Below, one piece after another: positions 25,139 to 36,529 of a stretch of 64,000 bases of DNA (positions within the stretch are counted from its first letter, which is position 1; each line of letters begins with the position of its first letter). Under the pieces are notes generated by a model, which was not told where the DNA came from, did no database searches, and saw only the letters and a program-made list of their open reading frames with translations. Made by a program: the position numbers and the translations under genes. Source of the stretch: Epichloe hybrida (taxonomy: Eukaryota; Ascomycota; Sordariomycetes; Hypocreales; Clavicipitaceae); contig JAFEKR010000003.1 of assembly GCA_019022495.1 (NCBI GenBank), positions 868,001 through 932,000 on the forward strand, in the 5' to 3' direction.

Positions 25139-28100
25139 GTTAAGGAAGTTTATAAATACTAAATATAACTATAGTATAGCTAACTAAGAGTTACTTACTA
25201 TAGTAAAGTTATTTAAATACTAGTAATACTATATTAAAGGCATAGAGATACCTATAGAGGTCCTATTAGACTATTATATCCTATAGACCTTTATAAGGTA
25301 GTAAAAGCTAAATAGAAAATAAGTATAATAGTGTATATTTCTTTACTCTTTCTATTTTATAATTAAGTATAGACTAAGGAAAAGTAACCTTATAGATATA
25401 TTATTAAGAAAGTCTAATTATAAGGGTAAACCTATATTAAATAAGGCATTACTACTAAAGCTTTAAAGGAAAATAGTAAATATCTATATAGTAAAAGAAA
25501 AAGTACTAATATATTAAAGAAGTTATAATATAATACTAGTCTTAGAGCTTACTAAGGTAAAAGTAGCCTAAGTAAAAAGCTAGTTAGCTACTATAAATCT
25601 AGTAATAAGTTAGCTAAATAAGGGTAATTTTAAGGAGAAGGTAGTATATATCTAAGATATTAGTATAGTATAAGTAATTTAGGGGGCTATTATATTACTA
25701 AATCCTTACTAATTTATAGTAAATAAACTATTAGTATAATTACTATAGAAGATATAAGACTAAGATCTAGATTTATAAAAGTATAAAGGTAAGGTTAACT
25801 CCTAAGTAAAAGGGAAAGGAAAAGCTAGTCTATAGTTATATAGTATAAGAGGCCTCCTAATATATAAAGACTAAGTAGTTATTTTATAAGAGCCTATCTT
25901 ATAATAGGAGCTTTTATAGCTATACTATAATAATTTACTAGTAAGTTACTTTAGGACTAAATACACTCTTTAGTTACTAAAGTATTACTATTAGTAGCTA
26001 GTAATAAGTAAAGCTATTTTAGACTATATATCTAGCTATAAAGTATACTAGTATATAGTAACTAGATAGTATTACTTATATAGAAGCCTTAAATTATTAC
26101 TAATACTAAGGTAATTATAAGTAAAGATCTTAATAGACTTTATTATAGGTTTACTACTAGTATAGCTAGGTAAGTAAGAAACTAATATAATCCTAGTAAT
26201 TATAAACTAATTTACTAAGTACTTTATCTTTCTTCCTATAAAAACTATAATTAATATAGCTAAATTAGTAAAGTTATTCTATAAGGAGATTAAGCTATAA
26301 TTTAAAGCGCTAGAGGGTATTATATCTAATAGAGAGTTAGTATTTATAAGCTAATTCTAGTTAGAGATATATTACTAGTTATATATAAAGTAAAGGCTTT
26401 TAATAGTGTTTTATTCCTAAACTAATAAGTAAATAAAGAGAATAAATTAAATACTTAAGTATTACTTATAATATTTTATTAAAGAAAACTAATAACTATA
26501 GCTAAAGCTACTCCTAATAGCTTAATTTATATATAATAATACTATTAATAAAATAATAAGCTACTTCCTTAACTATACTCTTATAGGCTATTTACTTAAT
26601 TTTACCTTACTCTTAAGGGTAAGAGTATAAAAGGGGAGGTCCTAGAGGCTTATATATATATTAAAAAGTTATATAAGATTAGGAAGAAACTAGTATATAA
26701 CTAGGTAAGGGCTATTAAAGTATAAGTAAAGTACTATAACTAGAGATATTAGCTAATAACCTTAAAAAGAGAAAACTTAGTATTACTATTAGTAAAGAAT
26801 ATTAGGCTTAAGAATATAAAATAAAAGCTAAACCTAAGATTTATTAGGCTATTTTAAATACTTAATACTATAAGTAAATAAGTATACTAACTAGTACTAC
26901 CTAATAAGTATAGTTAACTATATAATATATTTTATATTAGCTTATTAAAGCTATAGAATTACTAGGAAAATACCTTAGATAAGGATATACTAATACCTAA
27001 CCTTAAAGATAATAATAATAAGTTTAAAGTTAAAGAAGTTAAGGATTATAGGAAGATATATAAAGGTAATAAATACTTAGTAAAATAAAAGGGCTAGCTA
27101 AGTAAATATAATTAATAAGTAATATTAGAGAATATAGAAAGTGCTTAATATATAATTTAAGCTTTCTATTAAAGTAAAATAAGTAGAAAGCATAGTAAGA
27201 TATAAGTAAGTTATAAGTAATAAGGGATAAGGTAATTATAAAAAAGGCCTAGCCTTATTAGCTACTATTATACTTTAATTAAAACCCTTATTAATCTATT
27301 TACTAAATAATAAAAGAAAAGATACCTATAAGGAGGGAAGTCTTATAGGAAACCCTTCTATAGTTACCCCCTTATATATTAAAATAATACTATTATAAAA
27401 GAGATACTTAGCGCCCTTACTTTTATCCTCCTAAACTACTACTTTTATTACCTAGAAAAACTAGTGCTTTACTACCCCCTAGGGTATAAATCCTAGATTA
27501 TAATATTATAGCTATAAAGTTATTTTTTGCTTCTAGGAATTATAATATATAGTGTAATTTAGCTATAAAAGTTAGTAAATAGGTAGTAAAGGAAAAGTAA
27601 TAACTTATAATCCCTAGGGTAAGGGTAGGATATATAGTAACTAAAAGTTACTAGTGCAAAATAATATACTAGTTATATATAACTAAAGTAGCTTACCTAG
27701 GGAGTAAGTAAAGGCCTAAAGAATATAAAATAAAACATACCTAATAGACCTTAGTAGCCCTAGTTAAACTAAAGGAAATATAATAAGCTATATTAGTATA
27801 ATTAAACCCTAAAATAAGGTTTAGATAATAGGTGCTAAAATAGTAGTAAGTTACCTTAGAAAATATATAATTATTAGGGTTATTAGGGTTTTAATTACTT
27901 AGGGTATTTATTAAAGTTTTTACCTAATTAAGGATAGTAAGAAAATCTAGAAAATCCCCTTATATAGTTAGCATTACCTAGAGAGATATAGGTAATTAGG
28001 GACTAAAAGAGTAAAGAATATAATATACTTACTATCTTATAAGTATTGCTATATTTAACACACTAAATATAACGCTTTAAATATAACGCTTTAAATATAA

Positions 28101-28883
28101 CGCTTTAAATATAACGCTTTAAATATAACGCTTTAAATATAACGCTTTAAATATAACGCTTTAAATATAACGCTTTAAATATAACGCTTTAAATATAACG
28201 CTTTAAATATAACGCTTTAAATATAACGCTTTAAATATAACGCTTTAAATATTTCCCTTTAATAATAGTAGTTAGTATGCTAGGGAATTAATAGTTAATC
28301 TAAGGGATATTAGGCTTAGCTAGAGGATTTTTCTTAAAGTCCACGTAACCTATATATAAATAATGTATATAGGAATATTCTCTTAAATAGATATTAGGAA
28401 TAGCTATAATAATAATACTCTTAATGCTTTCCCTATCTAATTCTATTCTAATAATAAGGTAAGTAGTAAAGGTAAAGTTATAGTAAATAATAATATAATA
28501 GTATTTAGGAAAAAGTTTACTATAAAGAAGAAAGGGAAAAGTTAGTAATATAATAGGGAGTTATAAGTGAATTTATACTTAAATACTAATATTATTTATT
28601 ATTATTTTAGTATAGCTACTACTTAGTAAATAGCTATATAGTACTTACTAAAAGCTATTTAGAAGCCTAGCTAAAAGTAAGGGGGTAATTATAAGGCCTT
28701 ACTTATAACACTAGTGTACTACTAGGTAAGCATACTATGCCCTAGGGCTAGGTCTACGTAACACTAGTAAGTTACTAGCTATAAGCTAGTAACTTATACG
28801 CATAACACACTTAGACCTAGCAAGCTTTAGTTAATATACGAACGCCCCTATACCTCTTGCCTAGCCATCCCTTTGTTCTCACA
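25139..28883 (+). mobile_element. Element A2: 3' half of a second A-type Gypsy
   Basis: The stretch aligns with A from about 2591 onward: the end of RNase H, integrase, chromodomain (near 27030-27110), the 3' region and the end tttgttctcaca. It lacks the E1 insertion and the B insertion, so it shows the empty sites of both. The 5' half is missing at the M1 boundary. After the chromodomain it diverges more from A and contains a 14-bp satellite. All frames are RIP-killed. Confidence 0.85.
28065..28246. repeat. Perfect 14-bp tandem array, 13 units
   Basis: Thirteen uninterrupted identical copies of aaatataacgcttt, followed by a half-matching unit. Element A has only a single related stretch at the matching place (near 6320). 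Each unit keeps a CpG, although CpG is almost absent from surrounding sequence. This points to expansion after RIP stopped acting here. Confidence 0.97.
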
Positions 28884-31800
28884 AATGCCACTAGCTTAGA
28901 GAGTGTAAGCTACTACTAAGCTAACTTGCCCTTAAGGATATTTCTATAGGCACTCTAGTTAAGTTTTCTATTAACCTACACTCCTAGGAATCTATATAAT
29001 TCTATAGGCGCTATCTCCTTTACTTTAAGTTAGACTCTAGCTTAGGGAGGTTTATAGGACTTACTAAAGTATATAAGTTTAATTTTAGCTAAGTTAAACT
29101 TAACTCCTACTTACTTTACTTATTCCTTATAAATCTTTTATATAGCTTTAAGTCTTCTCTAGGTCTATACTATATTCTTACTAAAGGCTACTATATTTAT
29201 ATTATTTATAAATCCTATAGTTACTATACCTAGAATAGCCTAGAGGTAAATATAAAGCTTTACTAAGTAAAGTAAGAAAAAAATTAGAAAGAGAGGTAAA
29301 CCTTATAAGGTACTAGCCTTAATTATAAATAGTCTAGAGAGTTCTTTATTAAAGCTAAGCTAGCTTATTTTATTTATAAGAAAGCTTTATATTATTATTA
29401 TTAGCTATTATAAAACTCCTATCTTTATAAGTAAGTATATTAAGTATAAGTAGCTAACTTTATTAAATACTAAAGATATATTTATTTATACTAGTAAGGT
29501 AATACTTCCCCTTTTCTAAGCCTCCCTAATATATTTAATAAAAACTCTTATTATAGTTTTTATTAATTTATTTATTCTATTACTTATCTAGAGTTTAAGG
29601 AGTAGTCCCTTTATCTTAGTAAAGGCTATAAGTTACTTTACTATTATTACTTCTATAATCTTTCTTACTATATTAAGTAGTAAGATTAGTCTTTATATAT
29701 TAGCTTTCCTTATTTTCTTAGTAGTTTTACTAGGTTTTCTAATTACTACTACCCTTATAGTTTAGAAGTAAGCTAGGAAGTATTTTATTTTTAGGACTAT
29801 ATTTAGGAGCCTAGCTATAGTATCTTTAGCTAGGTTATTATAGGCTTTAATAAGGCTTACTAGGAGTTTATTATCTCCTAGTGCTCTCTAGCTAGCTATA
29901 TTTACTAGAATATTATTAATTTTCTCTTATTTAAATTATTCTTTATCTAGTAATAGTGTATTTTCTAGCTCTAGGAAGGAGAGGTCTAGTATATATAAGA
30001 GGTTTACTATTAGCTTAAGAAAAAATCTTTATACTAGTATACTAGCTTTATTATTATATATAGTAGCTAGGTTAAGGTTATTTTTACTTCTTTCTAGCTT
30101 AGGGAGTTTAGGGAGCTTTAGGGGGGCCTAGCTTTAAAGCTAGGCTTAGCTCTTAAGCCTCTAAACCCCTCTATCTTTTTCCTATATATTAGCCTTTTAT
30201 AATATATCCCTTTATATATTTCTTTTATCTTCCCTTATAATATATTCTTAGTCCTTATTTACCTTAGTATAAGCTTACTAGTTTATATTAGTTCTTTAGT
30301 ATCTTTATTATCTCTTAGCTTACCTTACTTTACTAACTATCTTTTAGGCTTTCCTTAACTACTATATCTCTAAGCTAGAAAGTCCCTAGGCTTTCTTTAG
30401 GACTACCTTATCTATAATCTATTATAGGCTTATAATAAGCTATATTATATAGTTATTTATTCCCTCTTTATTATATAAGTCTAGCATATTTTTAGGCCAG
30501 AGTTTAATTATAGCCTTTACTTTTATATATAGTTAGTTTATAACTCCCTATATATATCTAAGGACCTAGGGAATAGCTTCCTACTATTTATTAAAGATAC
30601 TAATTAGTTATAGGATATAGTTAAATCTAGGGATATTTTTAGTGTCTTTATAGTAAACTCTAATATCTAGTATAGCCTATACTAAATTAATAGTATTATC
30701 TTTATTATTTTTATATTATCTTATAGGTTTACCCTAGGGTATAATAAGTCTAAGCCTTTACTAGTCTATAAACTCTAGTAATTTATTTACTTTATTAGTT
30801 TTCCTATCTAGCTTATCCTAGAGAGAGTATTTTTAGTTAAAGTTACTTATAAATATACTTTAGTTATAAGGCTTCTCTAGGTTAATTATATAAATAAAGG
30901 TATTTTAGTTATTACTATATCTCTCTAAGTAAAGGGAGTAAATATTAACTTCTTATAGCTTTACTAGTAACTAGTTAGTCCCTCCCTAGGCTAACTATAA
31001 CCTTACTTTATATTTCTTATTTATATATATTATATTATATTTATAATAATATATAAGTTAAAACTAGGTAAGGCCTAGTGCTAGGGGCTATAGGTTTCTT
31101 ATATATTCCTATTCTTAAATTATAATTATATTTATATTAGTCTAGTAATAAAGCACTATATATACTAGTTTATTTTTCTTATTTATATTCTAGAAAAGGA
31201 CTTATAATATTATTATATTAATTAGGGGGGTTATTAGTTACTACTATCTTATACTAGCTTTATTTTAGCTTTAAGTTACTTTATATACTATCTAATACTT
31301 CCTAATCTTAGTTATTTAGTACTTTATTTTATATTTATAAGGTATTCTCTCTTTTTACTTACTATAATAATAAGTTTTATTACTATACTAAGTTTTTTAT
31401 AAGGTATAGTTAAGCCTTTACTTAGGGAGTAAGTAGTAAAGTAAGAGAGCTATTTAAGATATTTTACTTTAGTAGTATTTTACTTCTTTTTTAGGATAGG
31501 ATAATTCCTTAACTAGACTAGGTATAGTCTAAAGTATAGGATATAGTTTTTCTTTACTTTTTTATTTTTTATAAGGTAAAAGAACTCTTTATTCTTATAA
31601 TAGCTAGCTTTATACTTACTATACCTTAGTATTACCTTATAAAACTTAGCTATATAGCTTATTTAAAAGTAATTATAGTATTATTAAGATTATAAAGTCT
31701 TATTATATAGTTTAGTTTAGAAAAGCTTTACTTTAAAGACTATACTATCTTAGTATATTTTATTAGTATTTTTTACTTTAGCTAGGCCTAGTATTAAAGT

Positions 31801-32659
31801 AATTCTTTAAGTATCTTTACCTTAGAGTTATCTTACTATTACTTTTACTATATTTACCTTATTAGCCTTTCTAATTTCTATTACTAGGTTCTTAAGAGAG
31901 GTATATTTAGTTAGGAATCCTTTAATAATAACACTAAGTATATAATAATAAAGGGCTACCTCTAGCTTAAATACTTTAGTAATTTATTTTTAGTTTTCTT
32001 TATATTAGATAGTATTTCCTTTAAAGGTAATAATTATATTCTTATTAAGAAGTCTTCTAGCTACTATTACTATAATTTAGCCTATAGCTTTATTTACTAC
32101 TATTACTATATTTTCTATACCCTTAGACTAAAGTAATTTCTATATAGTATTCCCTTTAATAAGTACCTTTTAGTTCTATTTACTAGAAATCTAGAGAGAG
32201 GGAGGTAAGCTATTTATTTATTTAGAAGCTAAGCTAGTAGTAATACTTACCTAGGTTAGAGTATTACTTCCTTTAGTTCTTTCTTTAATAGCCTCTTTAA
32301 GGGCTTACTTAAGGGCTTCTTTAGTAATATAAATATTACTATTATTATAGTTTATTACCTTTACTTTAGCTTAGGTATAGTTTATTACCTATCTAGTAAT
32401 AGCTTTAGTAATATACTATACCTAAGTAACTTTATTACTAAGGATAAGGCTTATAATTTTATTATAGTATTTTATATTATTTAGATATTTAAATTAAATC
32501 TAGTTTATTATAAAGTTATTCTTACTACTTTAAATATTAAACTATCCTATTCCTATATTTAAGTAGTAGTAGCTTTATACTAGCCCCCTTTCTCCTAAGT
32601 TAATTACTATTAGTATATTTACACTCCTACTACTAGCTTTATTATAATATAATATTATA
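28884..32659 (-). mobile_element. Decayed non-LTR retrotransposon (LINE) on the minus strand
   Basis: Reading right to left, the minus strand gives a LINE reverse transcriptase. A GLPLS stretch (near 29305-29325, from the QG-PLSP motif) precedes the catalytic box GFINNINIVA with FINN at 29201-29212, a RIP-altered FADD/FVDD. Beyond it lies LGV-NRKLNW-like sequence (near 28990-29030), typical of the region after LINE RT. Endonuclease and ORF1 would lie at about 30500-32600 but are too decayed to place. The 3' end is missing at the junction with A2. The order suits a fungal Tad-like element, though the family is not certain. Confidence 0.72.
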
Positions 32660-32751
32660 GGGGGGGGTAAATAAAGGTAAGGAATTTAAATATTAATATA
32701 GTTTGTATTTTAGAGGCAATTCCGGACCTTTAGAGCGGTGCGGAAGTTTGT
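32660..32751 (+). repeat. 92-bp inverted repeat, left copy
   Basis: It starts with eight Gs, then taaataaagg, and ends ggaagtttgt. The reverse complement occurs at 39207-39298 with about five differences, all C/T or G/A. Together the copies flank the low-RIP gene island. It could be a terminal inverted repeat or a shared 5' end of a LINE. Confidence 0.9.
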
Positions 32752-33130
32752 GCGAAGGTAATACGTTAAATATAATAATTTTATATACCTTCTTTAAATA
32801 ATAAAGGTAAAGGACTTTATAAAGGTAAATACTTTAGAGAACTTATCGATAGCCTTATTTTCTATTTTCTTTCTTCCTTATATTATTAGCTAGATATATT
32901 ACTAGTGGTAGTGTTAAGAATTATAGCCTTAGGTATTATATTATTAGATTCTTTGCTTAATAATATATCTTCCTGTATTATATTTGTGATTATGTTTACG
33001 ATCGCGTTTGCTATTATAATTTATTATAGGCTTTACTTAAAGACCTTAATTTATTACTAATAGATTTAAAGCTATAATAGCTTCTCTTTTGCCTTGTTAA
33101 ATTCCTAGATAGAAATTTCATATCATCTTC
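32752..33130. other. Transition from RIP-affected to normal sequence
   Basis: AT-rich, no gene recognised. CpG reappears (acgatcgcgtttgc near 33000). From about 33110 base composition becomes that of ordinary fungal DNA. This is a sharp left border for the gene island. Confidence 0.6.
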
Positions 33131-33207
33131 TCTTTTCATCGCTCTTTGCTACCAAATCACTCCACAGTCTATATCAGTCTCATTCACGATCCTGGCTATC
33201 GACGTAG

Positions 33208-33690
33208 AAAATGACTACATAGAGGCGCTCAGATGCCTCGCGCATGAGCCGGTTAGCCGAAACATGATCTCTCACTTGGCGCGTGATACAAGCAGAGTCG
33301 TCAGCCAGGCCATCCAAATCCTACCGACGACTTGTGGATCCGCAACAACGGCAACAGCATACACTTGCGACCTCTGCAGAAACAATACTGCCTAACCCTG
33401 AACACTTCATCTCAAGTCTGTTCACTGCGTTTAGTGTCAGCGTGTTGCCCCTTTTAGCGATCCTCATCTACCTGGGACGGGCCAATTCGAAACCGAATAC
33501 AGGAGTCCGTGAACTTCGTCCTTGCCCCTACCGCATATTCCTGGCTTCACTCATCCTGTTCATCAAGTATCTCGATGACTTTCCACCGAAGAGTCAGCTC
33601 TGGATTGGGTGCTCTCGCATCGACACGGAAAGCACAGTGATACTATACACTTTAAAGGAAGTAAATGTGATGAAGAAGCAGCTACAATAA
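33208..33690 (+). pseudogene. Broken Pcl/Pho80-type cyclin gene
   Basis: Pcl/Pho80-family cyclins bind Pho85-type kinases. One frame reads CLAHEPVSRNMISHLARDTS (33234-33293), the start of such cyclins, but has no ATG before 33264 and a TAG at 33205. The next frame (33283-33690) carries the cyclin box: FISSLFTAFSVSVLPLLAIL, YLGRANSK, then CPYRIFLASLILFIKYLDDF and YTLKEVNVMKKQL. The family normally continues with LLDWDLR-like sequence, but here a stop follows directly. The gene is therefore frameshifted (or holds an unrecognised intron) near 33290-33320 and truncated in the cyclin box. Its end meets the end of a minus-strand gene remnant, marking a rearrangement joint. Base use is not RIP-like. 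Family assignment is from motif recognition. Confidence 0.7.
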
Positions 33691-34110
33691 AATCATCTTT
33701 TCCCTCTGTGTATCCATGAGATGCAACGTGAAATCCACGTGCGATTTGATCCTTTACTTTAAAAGCGAAAGTGCCGTGCCAACCTTTCGGGTCCTCGACA
33801 TGTCTGCCATTTACTGTCGTGGTCTTGTGGAGGTCAGATCTAATTTGTATTCTCAGTAATTAGCAGAAAACCCTTTTCCTCTGTGTTCGGAAATCTTCGA
33901 CAAGCACAAGTATGGGCTATCATCACTCGCTACGTCAGCTGAATTGTGTAGACGAACCGAATAAGAATCGCTTGAGGTGCTAGCTCGTGGTCTCGAGCAG
34001 TCAAATAGGCCAGGGGCCCTTTTCCGTTCGGGGCTGATGGTGTTGCCGACATAAAAGAAGTATTCATGTTTGACAAAGTTGATGAGTTGTCGTCCGCAAA
34101 TGGTCAGAAG
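33663..34110 (-). pseudogene. Unrecognised fungal gene, broken copy P1
   Basis: The minus strand carries three in-order pieces in different frames: NFVKHEYFFYVGNTISPERK (about 34080-34020), LTARDHELAPQAILIRFVYT (about 34000-33940), and SDLHKTTTVNGRHVEDPKGW then ASHGYTEGKDDFIVA (about 33840-33670). The same pieces occur in the same order in P2 (34585-35221), so they come from one ancestral protein. At least two frame breaks exist. The 3' end overlaps the broken end of the cyclin. The protein family is not known to me. A recurring HGYT-x-KD motif and DPKGWH motif are its best handles. Confidence 0.65.
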
Positions 34111-34584
34111 AAGCAGTCGCGACGGTGCGGCTGAGCGAGTCGGGAGACGAAGAAGATGGAAGGAACAGGAACACCAGGTCACTACGCTGTCCAATGAAGG
34201 CAATATATATCGAACCGCATGGCAAGGCTGGCGAAGGTTTGGGCAATGCATGCGATATTGTTTTAACCAGCAGAACATTGAAGTTACAGCTAAATATAGT
34301 AAGAATGTCACCAAATCCCATTTGTGTCCTCGTTCGGGCGCGAGAGGCGCAAAACCGAAGGCCTGCGTTATCGACATTTGGCCATTTGATGACTTCTGGC
34401 CATTCATTCGTCAGATTTGGCGCCCTCCCTCTCTGCCGCCAAGATGAAAGTAATGATTGGCCGGTGCCCCTCAGCCGCCAATCGGTGATTCGGCAGGGCC
34501 GCCGACGTTGGCTATCGGGCCTCGCGAGTGTCATTGCGCCCTAGGGTAGCGCCGCGTCGGCCGCTCTGATCGCCAGGGTCGACG
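34111..34584. other. Normal-GC DNA between P1 and P2
   Basis: Several overlapping frames are open on both strands, but none resembles a known protein or is supported by P1/P2 comparison. It may be the promoter or 5' exon of P1 or the 3' flank of P2. Confidence 0.4.
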
Positions 34585-35221
34585 TCAGTAGCACGGCTCT
34601 TGCCCAACCCATTGCAGTGAACACATAGGAATGGCATTGTTGAGGAGGGAGGAGATGCGTGCAATAGCAGTCGCATGAAGAGCAACTGCTGCCGAATTCG
34701 ACAGTCGAGTGTTGCCTTCGTATGGACTTAAAAGAGCAGTGGCTCCCTGCAGAGTGGACTTAAAGTTGCGCGCAGCTCCTTGGGTATCATCGGGCTTCAC
34801 CTCGCGACAGACAGCTTCCTTAAGTACAAAAGTGTCTTTGTTATCAGTATACCCGTGCGATGTTAGATGAATGCCGACCAGCTCCTGGCTCTTGTCTTTG
34901 AAAGCCAGGGTTATATGCCAGCCCTTGGGATCTATGGCGTGTCGGCCACCACTGACGCTAGTGGTGCGGTGGAGTGAGGAGCTGAACCCATGAGAGATGA
35001 TGCGTATTTCATGTCAGTCACCGGCGATTCCGGGCAAAAGCGGAACTTGGCGATATTGGGACGCAAAGAACGAACCGAATGAGAATCTTGCTCGGTGCTA
35101 GCATTTGCTCCCGAGCAGTCGCGTAGGCCAATGAAACAAGCTGCCGCCTTAGCTCGGGATTCCGACTGGTGCCTCTGTAGAAGAAGTATCGTACAAAATT
35201 GGCGCCGTCTTTGGCAGACAT
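34585..35221 (-). pseudogene. Unrecognised fungal gene, paralogous copy P2
   Basis: An ATG at 35221 starts MSAKDGANFVRYFFYRGTSR, followed by LAYATAREQMLAPSKILIRF; the frame stops near 35018. The next frame carries SLHRTTSVSGGRHAIDPKGW (near 34950), LVGIHLTSHGYTDNKDTF (near 34850) and runs open to QWVGQEPCY and a stop at 34585. P1 and P2 share the order and spacing of these blocks. One frame break separates the halves; a short intron there is possible (gt near 35020, cag near 34985) and would make P2 intact at about 190-200 residues. No signal peptide, membrane segment or known domain is evident. Function unknown. Confidence 0.55.
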
Positions 35222-36529
35222 TATGCAAGACTCTGAAGATATGGTTTGTAAGGATCAGAGGCAAGATAGCGTGAGTGACGTAGAGAGGCCTACCAGAGTA
35301 GGGACGGAGGAACGATATCAAGACAAAGTCTGTAAGGAACAAAGAGGAAGAGAACCTTCAGGATTTGGAGTTGGGTTCCGCACTACACTTGTATCAATGC
35401 ATTGGAAAGGCCCCCAAGCACATGTGATTGGGAAAGAAACGCAGTCTCCGCATGCATCATCCTGGATTCCGCGGTTAGAACCAGTCGCTGATTCGTTCGT
35501 ACATTTGCGAGGATTCCAGCGTCGCAGCTAGTAGGCGCTGCACATGCAGCCAGTCAGCCAACATGCATCGATAGCTTTCAAAGAACACTGCGGGGAGACG
35601 CCGTAGGGCGGCCAAAAGTCCCAAGCACATCATGTCATCATTACAGGGCGGACTGCGTTGGGTCGCATAGGGTCCGGTTCTGCCTGCAGGGCAGGGGTCC
35701 ATTGGATCTCACGATGGCGCCGCGCTGACGTCGCCTGGGCCCTGAATGCTGTCAACTATTATTAGGTGCTCAAGGCCAGCAGGCACGAGAAGCTTCCGAG
35801 CGGCCGCGGCTACAGTACGCCGCCGCCAACGACCAGCCCAGAGACCACCCCCCCCTTCCCCCCTTCCCTCTCCTTCAACGGCACCGCACCGGCCCTTTAA
35901 ACGCGACCCCAGCCAGCAGACTATGTATATCAACGCGGCGCCATGCCGACAGCTGCGCGACGCCGCCCTTCTAGCCACCCCCTCCCCCCCCTCCTTTTTC
36001 TTCCCTAATTTTAGTTCAATCCAGGGCCCGACCCGTCGGCCTGCCCTGCCGCCCGCGTGCCGACTGCGCGCCGGCTTCACCACCGACTGTTTTCGCCTCC
36101 TAACCTCGACACCCCTAGGCCTCGGCCTAGGTGAGGGGTGTCAACAGGCACCGGGCTGGCAGCAGCTCCCACCTTACTAACGACGCGAGGACGCGCCGCG
36201 CCCGGCGCGACGTCGAGATAGAACGAAGAGCCGAGGTTTTCCCCTGGGTTCGCCCAGTTTTTCCTTAGGCTGGCTATAGTAGGAGTACTAGGCTCCCCCG
36301 AGGGCAACTGGAGTAATAAATAATAATAATATTATGTGCTCATGGCTCACCGTCACCTATATGTCAACTTTTTTTAAGCTGCTACTAGAAGAGCAAACTC
36401 GACTAGTCCTTGCCACTCACCCTTGGTTGGAGATGGGAGCGCTGTCACCTCTAAATATACATGACATGTATCTGTGAGTAAAGATTTTTCAGATTCCCGT
36501 TTGAGGCCTAGGCATTCTTGTAAGTGACT
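35222..36529. other. GC-rich intergenic region
   Basis: Contains a strongly GC- and pyrimidine-rich core (35780-36220) with overlapping open frames on both strands that look like compositional artefacts. A near-perfect hairpin lies at 36107-36142. Nearest the kinase, 36300-36529 is ordinary sequence and would be its 3' flank. Nothing in this region can be called a gene. Confidence 0.5.
36107..36142. repeat. GC-rich inverted repeat (hairpin)
   Basis: The arms gacacccct and aggggtgtc bracket inner arms aggcc/ggcct. Together they can fold into a strong hairpin with a small bulge. It lies in the GC-rich intergenic core; no role is evident. Confidence 0.7.

Noticed and set aside
28065..28246. CRISPR-like array
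   Set aside because: The 14-bp units are contiguous with no spacers; this is a minisatellite.
34064..34544. Several overlapping open frames on both strands (125-184 residues)
   Set aside because: Mutually overlapping and without family resemblance. Only the parts supported by the P1/P2 comparison were kept.
35709..36180. Open frames of 124 and 144 residues in the GC-rich core
   Set aside because: They overlap on opposite strands and are made of low-complexity Pro/Arg/Ala stretches that follow from GC-rich composition.
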